From NCBI GenBank assembly GCA_016713535.1, contig JADJOY010000026.1, positions 1 through 31,364 of the forward strand: 31,364 nucleotides of DNA, given 5' to 3'. This stretch comes from JADJOY01 sp016713535 [NCBI: Deltaproteobacteria bacterium] (GTDB taxonomy: Bacteria; JADJOY01). How positions within the stretch are numbered: position 1 is the stretch's first letter; every line of letters begins with the position of its first letter. A program made the position numbers and the translations under genes. Positions 8,199-16,125 of this stretch are shown in pieces. Under the pieces are notes generated by a model. It was not told the DNA's origin. It was given only the letters and a program-made list of their open reading frames with translations, and did no database searches.

Positions 8199-9845
8199 AT
8201 GCTCAAGGCTCTCTTCTTCATCGCTCTCGCTTGGCTTGCTGTTGCTCCGGTGCGCAAGCGGGCCAATGGCGAGCCTCTCTTGGCGCTCCAGTACCTCGCA
8301 ACAGGATGGGCAAAGGCTGTCCATCCCGGTGTCGACCCGATGTTCGACCGCCTCGCGCGTACGTGGCCGGTCCTCCTACCAGTCACGTTTCTCGCAGCGC
8401 TCTCCTACGCGCGCGCCTCGTATGGCGTCTTGACCGGAGATGGTTTCGCCTGGATCGAACAGGCGCGACGCCTCGATCTCCGCGACCTCACGACGTTCGT
8501 ACATCCGTTCTACAACTTTGGCTGGCCCGGCGTACTGCGACTGGGCCTTGAGCTCGGCTATGACGAGCTGACGACCGCTCGGGTCGCAGCGTCGTGCTTC
8601 GCGGTCGTCGCAGTCCTCTTCGCCTGCCTGATCACACGTTGGGCCGCACCCTCTCGAATCTTCGTCTGCGCCGGGCTCGCCATCGCGCCGGTGATCTCGT
8701 CCTACGCGGCACTCGGGAGCACCGACCTACCCGCCGCAGCCTTACAGCTTGGGGCGGTCTGGTTCGCCCTGGGCCGACGGAGATGTTCCGCCCTGGCTGG
8801 CGGGTTGCTCCTTGGCCTCGGCTTCCTGTTTCGGCACCAATCGCTCGTCCTCGCACTGCCGCTTGCAGCCATCATCACGGCTCGGCACACGAACCGACGC
8901 GTCCGTCTGGCGCTGTTCTCCCTCGGCCTGCTCGCGGGTTCCGCACCCCAGCTCACCGCCAATACTCTCGTCACAGGCAACCCGCTCTGGAGCGAGCAAT
9001 CCAAGAATGTTCTATTTGGTATTAACGGTGGAGGCACCATTCGAGACTGGGGTCTCTTTCCCACCGGTCCAGCACCAAGCCTCTTGACACTTCTACGCAC
9101 GCCTCAGCTTCTCACGCATTGGTTTCGTGAGATACGTGGGGTCCAGGGGCTCACGGTCACGAGCTGCGTTGTAGTCGCGAGCTTGGCCCTTCCGCAAGGC
9201 CGCAAACGACGATTCGTGCTAACCGGCCTCGGCGCCCTCTACTGCCTACCGCTTGCGGTAGCGTGGATCGAACCCCGATTCGTCCTAGTTGCGACCGCTG
9301 CAACGAGCTTCATCGATGGGTACTGGATCGCCACGCTGGCCGCTGCTGTCGAGGCGTCACTACTGACCCTGCTTCGGCTTCCTATTCCTATGCACCGGGT
9401 CGCTGATCTGTTTCTCGTTGCAGTAGTGTTGGGCAACGCCGTTCGCCCGATTCTGGCCCCTCCTGCTGACCCCAAGGCCTCGCTGTACGATGCCGTGAGT
9501 GCGTGCCTGTCGAAGGCCGATGTCACCAATCCAGGGTCGGTTCTCACGTTCAGTCCAGTACAAACCGACATCAAGCAAGCTGGCCAGTTCCAGCGGTTTA
9601 CAACTCCCATCGCTTCAGAACCGAACCAATCGATCGAACTAGCAAACAATCCCGCGATCACCACCGTGCTGGTCGACGAAGAGTTCTTGCCGTCGGACAG
9701 GACACTCCGGGCCGCGATTCACGCTGTGCTTGCGAGCCGGTTTCGCGAATCCTGCTCGGCTCATTCTGCTGACAACGAACTTCATGTCGCAGTCTTGACA
9801 CTCAACGCGGCTTCGCCGCGTCCCCCAGCCGGAGGTCCGGAGTGA
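8199..9845 (+). CDS. Polytopic membrane protein, putative GT-C-type glycosyltransferase
   Basis: An intact protein of 548 residues from the ATG at 8199, chosen because a hydrophobic segment (MLKALFFIALAWLAVAPV) begins there. About ten further membrane segments follow, for example VLLPVTFLAALSYA, VAASCFAVVAVLFACLI, IFVCAGLAIAPVISSYAALG, GGLLLGLGFLF, RLALFSLGLLAGSAPQL and RVADLFLVAVVLGNAVRPIL, with a soluble C-terminal domain of about 110 residues. The first large loop, YGVLTGDGFAWIEQARRLDL, has the acidic residue and spacing seen in lipid-linked-sugar GT-C enzymes such as the PMT/ArnT superfamily, but I cannot name a family. Sampled base composition (for example 28 of 60 at 9001-9060) is far below the surrounding genes. 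The stop codon overlaps the GTG start of the surface-protein gene (GTGA), so the two are probably translated together. Confidence 0.7.
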   Translation: MLKALFFIALAWLAVAPVRKRANGEPLLALQYLATGWAKAVHPGVDPMFDRLARTWPVLLPVTFLAALSYARASYGVLTGDGFAWIEQARRLDLRDLTTFVHPFYNFGWPGVLRLGLELGYDELTTARVAASCFAVVAVLFACLITRWAAPSRIFVCAGLAIAPVISSYAALGSTDLPAAALQLGAVWFALGRRRCSALAGGLLLGLGFLFRHQSLVLALPLAAIITARHTNRRVRLALFSLGLLAGSAPQLTANTLVTGNPLWSEQSKNVLFGINGGGTIRDWGLFPTGPAPSLLTLLRTPQLLTHWFREIRGVQGLTVTSCVVVASLALPQGRKRRFVLTGLGALYCLPLAVAWIEPRFVLVATAATSFIDGYWIATLAAAVEASLLTLLRLPIPMHRVADLFLVAVVLGNAVRPILAPPADPKASLYDAVSACLSKADVTNPGSVLTFSPVQTDIKQAGQFQRFTTPIASEPNQSIELANNPAITTVLVDEEFLPSDRTLRAAIHAVLASRFRESCSAHSADNELHVAVLTLNAASPRPPAGGPE

Positions 9846-12800
9846 TTGATCTTCGTTCGGTGGCCTTGTCAGCCTTGTTCATGATCAGCCTGACTCTTTC
9901 GGAGGCCACCGCTAGGGCAGCCGACATCACGGTCAACAGCTGTGATGATGTTGAGAGTGGATCGTGCGATGCGATTCACTGCAGCCTCCGCGAGGCTATC
10001 GCGCTAGCCGAGAGTAGCCCGGGGGCCGACTCGATCGCCTACAGTGGCCCGGAGTGCACGCTTTCCGTGGCAAGGCGATTCGATTTGGTCTCCTCTGATA
10101 CTTCAATAGAGGGGAATTCGCTGCTCAGCATCAATGCATCGGCTATCGGCGCCACCGATATCGCCATAATCGTTCAGGCTTCTGCTGATCGAACAACGAT
10201 CAAGAATTTAAGCATTTCTGGTCCGGCACCACTAGAGGTTCTGTCCGCGGGTTCGACCGTTCAGAACGTCAGCCTGTCCTGCAATGGTTTAGGCAGTCTG
10301 GTTGTGGCCGGATCGGGCAACTTGATCGCGAACACCCGATTGCTCGGGTGTGGGGCGTTCGATGCTGGAGCCGGGAATACGTGGGATGGGATCAACGGAC
10401 CAGCCGCGAGGTTCGAGGCACACGGTTCGGCTGGACTGACGATCCAGAACAGCTCGATCGGATCGGTAGCTCTAGGGCCGAATGGGTCAGGATCGACAGA
10501 TACGAGCTTGCGTCATACATCGTTTGCCGGACTCTTGGCGGGAGTCGAGGGCATCACTCAGGGCTTGGTCGTCGAGGGCGGCAGTTGCGATTTGTCAGCG
10601 AGGGGATCCTGCCTCCTTCTCGCCGCAGGCACACGCGACGCCCGGATCGGCGGCTGCGGACCTGGCCAGGCTGTATCGATCGCTGCGATCGACGCAGGTG
10701 TCGGTGTCGGGGGATCCGCCGAGCGTGTCTCCGTTCTTTGCAACAACATTGGTGCGCAGGGTGTGGGAATCGACGTTCGTACTGATGGTACGGGAACTCC
10801 CAGTGTCGTTCGACTCGAATCGAATACGGTCTCCGCTGGGCGGATTGGAGTCCAGATAGTCGGCGCGACCCCGCTCGCCGTGGGAAATACGGTTAATGGC
10901 TCGCAAGCCGGTATCGCCGTCACTCCTTACACCGGCACCGATCGCTCCTACGCCGGTCTCGGCGATGACGTGGCAGCCACGCCGACGATCACGGGGGAAC
11001 ACGATCCGCGATTCGGCGATCGGGATCTTCCACCAGGACGCGCTGAGCGCGAACTTCGCAACGCTGCGCGCGGACAACACGTTCACCAACGTCACCCAGG
11101 CCGAGGTCGAGGCGATCTGGCCGTTCGGGGTGCGGGTGCTCGACGCGCAGGGACAGCCGGTCGAGAACGCGGACGTGGCGGTTCGCGATCGCGATGGCGT
11201 CACGCTCGCCGGGTACAGGACGCGGGCCGACGGCTTCCTCAACACGGGCTTCGACCAGCAGAACCTGCAGAGCTGGGAGGCAAGGTTCCCGGCTTATCTG
11301 GACGGCGCGCGCACGCCGTTCACGATCGAGGCCGCGGGCGAGGTCGCGAACGGTGCGAAGCGCGTCGCCGCGTCGGGCAGCTTGGTCGTCGAGCTCGACG
11401 GCTCCGCGCAAAGCAAACCAAGCCCAGACGACGGCCTGCCCTGGTGCGTCGACACCGACGGAGGCTTGTGCCGCGAGTACCTGGCCGAGGTCACGCTCAA
11501 CTCCAGCCCACCCGCGAACCCGCCACCCACGATCGACATCACGCTGCCCGAGCCGGGGACGCGGGTCGAGATGGGTCAGCCGGTCGAGCTGCGCGCCAAC
11601 GTCACGGACGCCGAGGAGCCCGGCCTCGACCGCCTCACGCTGCGCTGGACGTCGGACCGCGACGGGGTGCTTTACGAGGGGCCGGCGGGATCGCCGGGCC
11701 GGCTCGTGAACGGCCCGACGACCTTCACCACGAGCAACCTGTCGGTGGGCGCGCACCAGCTCACCGCGACGATCACCGACTCGGCCAATGCCTCGGCGGT
11801 GGACACCACGAGCATCACGGTGGTCGACATGACCGACACGTCGTGCGCGACCGCGCCGACCGTCGCGATCGAGGCCCCGGCCAACGACGCTACGTTTGCC
11901 GCCGGCACTCCAGTCGAGTTCGGGGTCCGGATCGGGACGGCTCGCCGCCGCCCGACAGCCTGACACTCACGGTCCGCTCCGACGTCGATGGGCTGCTCTA
12001 CCAGCAGGCGGGGCTCGCGTCGGGCGTGCAGCGCTTCACGGTGCCGTCCCTCTCGACCGGCGCGAACCGCATCGTCGCCACGGTCGCCGACACCTGCCCC
12101 ACGCCCACCGAGGTCCGCGACTCGGTCCTGGTGCGGGTCGTTTCACCCGGCCAGCCGGCCTGCGACGAGCCGCCGCGGGTCACGCTCACGTCGCCGGAAG
12201 AGGGCGCCGTCTTCGATCGGGGCGCGCTCGTGCACCTGGTCGCGAGCCTGAGCGACCCGGATCTCCCCGAGGACGCGCTCGACTTCCAGCTCACGTCGAG
12301 CATCGACGGGTTGCTGGTCGAGCGCTCGAACGTCGGCGCCGGTGCGCAGGTGCTCGACACCACCGAGCTCTCGGTCGGCGTCCACACGATCACCGCCGGG
12401 GTCAGCGACGCGTGCGATCCGGCCGGCCGCGACGCCGACACGCTCACCCTGCGCATCCGCGAGCCGCTCACCGACTGCGACGCCGACGGCACACCGGACG
12501 GAGCCGAGAAAGACACCGACGGCGACGGCACTCCCGACGACTGCGACAACTGCCCGGCGGGTGCGAGCTTCTCGCAGGCCGACGGCGACGGCGATGGCGT
12601 GGGCGACATGTGCGACAACTGCCCGAAGGTCGCCAACGCCGATCAGCTCGACACCGACGGCAACGGCGTGGGCGACGCGTGCCCGGGCTCGGTGCCGCCG
12701 CCGCCCAACCACTGCCCCACCACGCGCCCCTGCATGCCGGAGGATCTCGACTGCAAGATCGACGGCACCTGCGAGCCGAAGCCGCCCTACGGCGGCGAGG

Positions 12801-13219
12801 TCCCCGAGCAGTGGTTCCAGAAGGCGAGCGACGCGTTCCTGCTCGAGCTCGCCGCCGACGATCCCGAAGCACTCAACACCCTGCTCGCGATCCTCACCGA
12901 GACCAACCGCGAGGGCGACATCCTCGCGGTCGAGGATCGCAACCGGCTGCGCGAGATCATCGAGAGCCTGCTCACCCAGCTCTGGCCCGCCGAGGTCCCG
13001 CTGGTGAAGGACCTGCTCGGCTTCGAGAGCGTGGACAGCGGCGGCCCACCCGTCCCCCCGAACCACCCGCACAGCGGCGGCGGGTTCTCGTGCAGCGTGG
13101 CGCCGGCGGCGGGAGCGGCGCGTTCCGCGGAACGCGGCGCCAGCCGAGCGCTCGAGCTGGCCCCGATCGCCGTCGCCCTTGCCGCGGCCGCTTGGATGCG
13201 ATCGAGGCGACGGCGCTAG
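9842..13219 (+). CDS. Large secreted beta-helix / Ig-like / TSP3 surface protein with C-terminal sorting signal (two compensating frameshifts)
   Basis: The GTG start overlaps the upstream stop. A signal peptide (MIDLRSVALSALFMISLTLS, cut after ATARA) precedes a parallel beta-helix of about 350 residues that opens with the CSLREAI motif of such repeat proteins. Near 10,993 a run of five Gs shifts the frame: TPTITG continues as NTIRDSAIGIFHQDALSANF in the next frame. Near 11,930 a lost base restores the first frame at RDGSPPPDSLTLTV. Between and after lie Ig/cadherin-like repeats (TIDITLPEPGTRVEMGQPVE, RVTLTSPEEGAVFDRGALVH). Thrombospondin type 3 calcium repeats follow (DTDGDGTPDDCDNCP, DGDGDGVGDMCDNCP, DTDGNGVGDACPGS). 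The end reads HSGGGFSCSVAP, a hydrophobic segment PIAVALAAAAWM and RSRRRR, like MYXO-CTERM or related sorting tails. Composition changes sharply near 10,980, so the gene is probably chimeric. The direct reading without frame changes is wrong for 10,993-11,930. Confidence 0.85.
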   Translation: MIDLRSVALSALFMISLTLSEATARAADITVNSCDDVESGSCDAIHCSLREAIALAESSPGADSIAYSGPECTLSVARRFDLVSSDTSIEGNSLLSINASAIGATDIAIIVQASADRTTIKNLSISGPAPLEVLSAGSTVQNVSLSCNGLGSLVVAGSGNLIANTRLLGCGAFDAGAGNTWDGINGPAARFEAHGSAGLTIQNSSIGSVALGPNGSGSTDTSLRHTSFAGLLAGVEGITQGLVVEGGSCDLSARGSCLLLAAGTRDARIGGCGPGQAVSIAAIDAGVGVGGSAERVSVLCNNIGAQGVGIDVRTDGTGTPSVVRLESNTVSAGRIGVQIVGATPLAVGNTVNGSQAGIAVTPYTGTDRSYAGLGDDVAATPTITGEHDPRFGDRDLPPGRAERELRNAARGQHVHQRHPGRGRGDLAVRGAGARRAGTAGRERGRGGSRSRWRHARRVQDAGRRLPQHGLRPAEPAELGGKVPGLSGRRAHAVHDRGRGRGRERCEARRRVGQLGRRARRLRAKQTKPRRRPALVRRHRRRLVPRVPGRGHAQLQPTREPATHDRHHAARAGDAGRDGSAGRAARQRHGRRGARPRPPHAALDVGPRRGALRGAGGIAGPARERPDDLHHEQPVGGRAPAHRDDHRLGQCLGGGHHEHHGGRHDRHVVRDRADRRDRGPGQRRYVCRRHSSRVRGPDRDGSPPPDSLTLTVRSDVDGLLYQQAGLASGVQRFTVPSLSTGANRIVATVADTCPTPTEVRDSVLVRVVSPGQPACDEPPRVTLTSPEEGAVFDRGALVHLVASLSDPDLPEDALDFQLTSSIDGLLVERSNVGAGAQVLDTTELSVGVHTITAGVSDACDPAGRDADTLTLRIREPLTDCDADGTPDGAEKDTDGDGTPDDCDNCPAGASFSQADGDGDGVGDMCDNCPKVANADQLDTDGNGVGDACPGSVPPPPNHCPTTRPCMPEDLDCKIDGTCEPKPPYGGEVPEQWFQKASDAFLLELAADDPEALNTLLAILTETNREGDILAVEDRNRLREIIESLLTQLWPAEVPLVKDLLGFESVDSGGPPVPPNHPHSGGGFSCSVAPAAGAARSAERGASRALELAPIAVALAAAAWMRSRRRR

Positions 13220-13276
13220 CGCCCGTTCGTGGCGCTCGGCCGCCGACGGAGCGGCGGCGCTCCAGGGGGCGGGGGT

Positions 13277-13298
13277 GGCGCGCCAGGGATGGCGCGCC
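13277..13298 (+). terminator. Stem-loop after the surface-protein gene
   Basis: Two copies of the self-complementary octamer GGCGCGCC (13277-13284 and 13291-13298) form an 8-bp stem with the loop AGGGAT, 58 bases after the surface-protein stop. A third copy lies at 13342-13349. There is no T-run, so this may pause transcription without acting as a full intrinsic terminator. Confidence 0.35.
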
Positions 13299-13372
13299 GG
13301 GTTCCAGACGAGCCCCCGAACCGCAAGGGGCCGGGGGGAGGGGCGCGCCGACGACTGGGTCGACGCAGACGA

Positions 13373-13391
13373 AGTAAGATGGCATCTTACT
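13373..13391. promoter_or_regulatory. Operator-like inverted repeat upstream of the AbrB-type antitoxin
   Basis: AGTAAGAT at 13373-13380 and ATCTTACT at 13384-13391 are perfect inverted arms with the spacer GGC. The repeat is AT-rich within a very GC-rich stretch and ends four bases before the antitoxin ATG. Autorepression by the antitoxin dimer is the natural reading. Confidence 0.6.
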
Positions 13392-13395
13392 CAGC

Positions 13396-13626
13396 ATGAA
13401 GACCACCGTCTCGACCAAAGGACAGTTCGTGTTCCCCGCCGAAATCCGGCGCCTCGATGGGATCGAACCCGGTCAAGAGTTCGACATCGAGCGGATCGAG
13501 CGAGGGGAGTACCGCCTCGTGCGCCGCGAACCGCCGCGCAACGAGGGGCTCGTCGACTGGCTGCTCGCCTGCCCGGTGAAGGACTTCTTCGTTCCGATCG
13601 CGTCGGAGTCGACGGACTCCCTGTGA
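13396..13626 (+). CDS. AbrB/SpoVT-family (VapB-like) antitoxin
   Basis: An intact protein of 76 residues. MKTTVSTKGQFVFPAEIRRL is the swapped-hairpin AbrB DNA-binding fold, where the KGQ-x-x-P-x-EIR pattern is diagnostic, followed by GIEPGQEFDIERIERGEYRL. The C-terminal part contains NEGLVDWLLACPVKDFFVPI, the segment that in this antitoxin group inserts into the toxin. The TGA stop overlaps the toxin's GTG, so the pair is translationally coupled. An inverted repeat sits directly upstream. It belongs to a different antitoxin fold from the RHH antitoxin at 5766, so the two modules are not recent copies of each other. Confidence 0.9.
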   Translation: MKTTVSTKGQFVFPAEIRRLDGIEPGQEFDIERIERGEYRLVRREPPRNEGLVDWLLACPVKDFFVPIASESTDSL

Positions 13627-14031
13627 CCTACCTCGTCGATGCGAACGTCCTGAGCGAGGTGACCAAGGCGAAGCCGGAACCCCGCGTGGTCGAGTGGCTG
13701 CAGGCGAACGAACGCGATCTGGTGGTCGACCCGATCATCGTCGGCGAGATCCGGTTCGGCATTCATCTGCTGCCTCGGGGGCGACGCCGTGAGCGGCTCG
13801 AGCGGTGGTTCGGTGAGGGGGATCGCGCGCATCCACTGCGTCCCCTGGGATTTCGAGACTGGGCTTCGATGGTCGCAACTGCTCGCGGACTTGAGAGCCG
13901 CGGGGCTAGCCATGCTGATCAAGGACAGCATGATCGCCGCGACTGCGCTGAAGCACGGGTTCACGGTCGTGACTCGAAACGGCCGTGACTTCGACAAGGC
14001 TGGAGTCGCGATCTTCGACCCGTTCGGCTAG
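13623..14031 (+). CDS. PIN-domain (VapC/FitB-like) toxin, one frameshift
   Basis: The GTG start gives VTYLVDANVLSEVTKAKPEP with catalytic Asp6. PIIVGEIRFGIHLLPRGRRR supplies Glu42. After ERLERWFGEG the frame changes at a run of five Gs (about 13,815-13,820) and continues IARIHCVPWDFETGLRWSQL, LADLRAAGLAMLIKDSMIAA, TALKHGFTVVTRNGRDFDKA and GVAIFDPFG to the stop. The third and fourth acidic positions are in IKDSMIAATA and TRNGRDF. The early region VDANVLSE and the spacing to VVEWL resemble FitB-type PIN toxins, which cleave RNA. A total of about 135 residues is normal. The single G insertion is most simply an assembly error, in which case the module is intact. Confidence 0.87.
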
Positions 14032-14118
14032 CTCGGCACACGGAGTCGGTTTCAGGTTGGCACGCAGGCTCCGACGCACGGTTGGCGCCGGTGGGCTTCG
14101 CTCGCCGTTGCGCGAGAG

Positions 14119-14237
14119 CCGCCAACCCCGACCAACTCGACACCGACGGAACGGCGTGGGCGACGCGAGCCCGGGCTCGGTACCGCCGCCGCCCCCCCTG
14201 CCTCGCCGCGGACGAAGCGTCGGCGCTCCAGGGGGCG
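14119..14237 (+). repeat. Displaced, internally deleted fragment of the surface-protein 3' region (copy 3)
   Basis: Bases 14119-14196 repeat the last TSP3 unit of the surface-protein gene (about 12,633-12,708), including CTCGACACCGACGG, GGCGTGGGCGACGCG and CCCGGGCTCGGT. The match then jumps to the region after that gene's stop: 14206-14237, with GGCGCTCCAGGGGGCG, corresponds to about 13,240-13,271. About 530 bases of the parent are missing. The junction falls at CCGCCGCC-rich sequence in both places. The rest of the 14,032-14,450 gap has no gene; its AT-richer part, 14,280-14,370, has no recognisable motif. Confidence 0.75.
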
Positions 14238-14393
14238 CGGCCAGCGCCGGGTCGGCGGGAGTTGGGGCAGAGGCGCGAGTCGTTACAACGCGCTATCGAA
14301 ATCCATCACAGATCGCCATATGAAATCATCACTTTACGCCATGGAATTCAGTAACAACTTGCTTTCCAAGCAAACCGGGGCCCCCACGAAATA

Positions 14394-14428
14394 GGCCGTT
14401 TTCGGCCCCTTGGGGCCGCGAAACGGCC
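14394..14428 (-). terminator. Probable terminator of the pectate-lyase-like gene
   Basis: A long stem pairs GGCCGTTT and CGGCCCC with GGGGCCG and AAACGGCC around a short TTG-containing loop, with a small internal mismatch. It starts 23 bases after the minus-strand stop codon at 14451. The minus-strand continuation TATTTCG is only weakly T-rich. Confidence 0.5.
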
Positions 14429-14450
14429 CGGAATCGCCGCTCGGGGCGCT

Positions 14451-15845
14451 TCAGCCGAGCGGGATGACGCTGCCGGGGTCGATGAGCCACTGCAGGTAGA
14501 GCTCGAGCGCGGTGTAGCCGTCCTGCCCGACGAGGTTGTTGGAAGGCGTCGCGGGGTCGGTGCCGTACCAGGTCTCCCAGGTGTCGGGCAGGCCGTCGAG
14601 GTCGGTGTCGAGCGGCGCCGCGCCTCCGGCGATCGCGGGCCAGGCAGGCACGCTCTCCTTGATCGAGCCCTGGGTGCCGTAGCTCTGGAGCTCGGCGATG
14701 AAGCGCTGATCGGCGGCGTCGCGGTTCCAGGGGCGGGCGCCGGCGTCGGCGATGATGGTGGCGAGCGCCGCGCCCGCGGTCTGCACGGCGCCGATCTGCG
14801 CCCACGGCTCCACCGCGATCGGGCTGGCGGCCGGGTCGCTGCCCTGGGTGTTGGCGGTGGTCGCGGCCACCGCGTCGAGGCTGCCGTTGGCGTTGCCGTC
14901 GAGGAGGTTGCCGCTCAGGTGGAGGGTGTCGCCACCGCTGCCGGCGCGCAGCACGGTGTTCTGGTAGTTGCCGGCGGCGTCGCAGCCGGTGCCGGCGGTG
15001 CTCGGCCCGGCGATGTGGACGTTCGCCACCATGTTCCAGTTGGCGGTCTCGTTGTCGGTGATCGTCGACTGGGTGCCCCAGTCGGCCATGTGGCCCCAGT
15101 TGTAGACGACGTTGTTGACCAGCTCGAGGAGCATCGGCTGGCCGTTCTGCGACGCCGCGCGCGGCGTGCGGCCGAGCTGGTTCAGGTAGAGGTTCCGCCA
15201 CAGGGTGATGCGGCCGCCGCCCGGGGTCTCCGAGTTCACCAGGCTGCCGTACTGGTGGGTGTCCTTGAGGCCTTCGGCGATGATCGAGTTCTGCACGGTG
15301 ACGTTGGTGACGTCGCCGGTCACCGAGAGCGTCTCGTCCTTGCCCCACGAGGCGGAGACGTGGTCGAGGATGACGTCGTGGGAGTCGGAGATCGCCACGG
15401 CGTCACGCTCGTTGCCGGTGTCGTCGCCGTAGCGCACCCGGATGTGGCGGACGATGACGTGGCTCGAGCCGTTCTTGATCTGCAGCGCGGCGCCGCGGAT
15501 CAGGATGCCGTCGCCGGGCGCGGTCTGGCCGGCGATGGTCAGGTTCGACTTGCCGCTCACCGGCAGCGGGTCGCTCGCGCGGAGGGTGCCGCCGACCGCG
15601 AACACGATCGTGCGCGGCGTGGCGCCAGCGGTCGCGATCGCGTCGCGCAGCGAGCCCGCTCCCGAGTCGCTCAGGTTGGTGACGGTGTAGACCTCACCGC
15701 CGCGCCCGCCGGCGGCGAGCGAGCCGTAGCCCTCGGCGCCGTAGAACGCCTTCATCTGCGCGGCGGCGGGGCGCGCGGCCACCCCGCCGAGCACCACCAG
15801 CAGCCCCGCTGCACATCCCGCCACCCGCGTCGCTGATCGCCTCAT
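14451..15845 (-). CDS. Secreted pectate lyase-like parallel beta-helix protein (polysaccharide lyase family 1-like)
   Basis: An intact 464-residue protein. The start at 15845 has a strong GGAAGGAG site. The signal peptide (MRRSATRVAGCAAGLLVVLG, cut after ARPAAA) is followed by KAFYGAEGYGSLAAGGRGGE, then VYTVTNLSDSGAGSLRDAI, the standard entry of PL1-like beta-helices. LTIAGQTAPGDGILIRG, VIVRHIRVRYGDD and ILDHVSASWGKDETLSV give the calcium-site strand, and NLYLNQLGRTPRA gives the RxPR pattern that carries the catalytic arginine in PL1 enzymes. A short region near the end, DTDLDGLPDTWETWYGTDPA, is TSP3-like. Pectate lyases cut polygalacturonate by beta-elimination; activity here is inferred from motifs. 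It is divergent from the 16126 gene across 280 bases. Confidence 0.85.
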   Translation of the reverse strand: MRRSATRVAGCAAGLLVVLGGVAARPAAAQMKAFYGAEGYGSLAAGGRGGEVYTVTNLSDSGAGSLRDAIATAGATPRTIVFAVGGTLRASDPLPVSGKSNLTIAGQTAPGDGILIRGAALQIKNGSSHVIVRHIRVRYGDDTGNERDAVAISDSHDVILDHVSASWGKDETLSVTGDVTNVTVQNSIIAEGLKDTHQYGSLVNSETPGGGRITLWRNLYLNQLGRTPRAASQNGQPMLLELVNNVVYNWGHMADWGTQSTITDNETANWNMVANVHIAGPSTAGTGCDAAGNYQNTVLRAGSGGDTLHLSGNLLDGNANGSLDAVAATTANTQGSDPAASPIAVEPWAQIGAVQTAGAALATIIADAGARPWNRDAADQRFIAELQSYGTQGSIKESVPAWPAIAGGAAPLDTDLDGLPDTWETWYGTDPATPSNNLVGQDGYTALELYLQWLIDPGSVIPLG

Positions 15846-16125
15846 CCGGTTCGCTCCTTCCCTTCGATCTTGCACCGCGCGCCCGGCGGAAAGCCACGCG
15901 CCGGACACGCCTGCGCTCGGCACCGGCCATGCACTGGTTTCGCGCGCGGGGTGGCGAGCCCGCGGCGTCGGCAACATCCTTGACGGACCGCGGTCCCCTC
16001 CCGCCGGAAGCGAGTGGGGCCATGAAGACGTCATCTCGGTCGATTGCAGCGAAGGCGGCGCGGCGCGGCGGCGAAGCGAGCTCGTCCCGCGTAAACGCGC
16101 CGTACGGAAGTCCTGACGGGGCGCG

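Noticed and set aside
10993-11930. Reading the surface-protein frame straight through this interval
   Set aside because: The straight frame gives low-complexity Arg/Gly/Ala sequence; the neighbouring frame contains well-formed Ig-like strands, so two compensating shifts are the better explanation.
8199-14237. Transposon or integrative element explaining the accessory region
   Set aside because: No transposase, integrase, tRNA attachment site or terminal repeat pair was found; homologous recombination at the repeated 3' fragments explains the layout better.
14919-15836. 305-residue plus-strand frame antisense to the pectate-lyase-like gene
   Set aside because: Composition is Val/Gly/Arg-rich with no motif, while the opposite strand has clear PL1 landmarks and a signal peptide.
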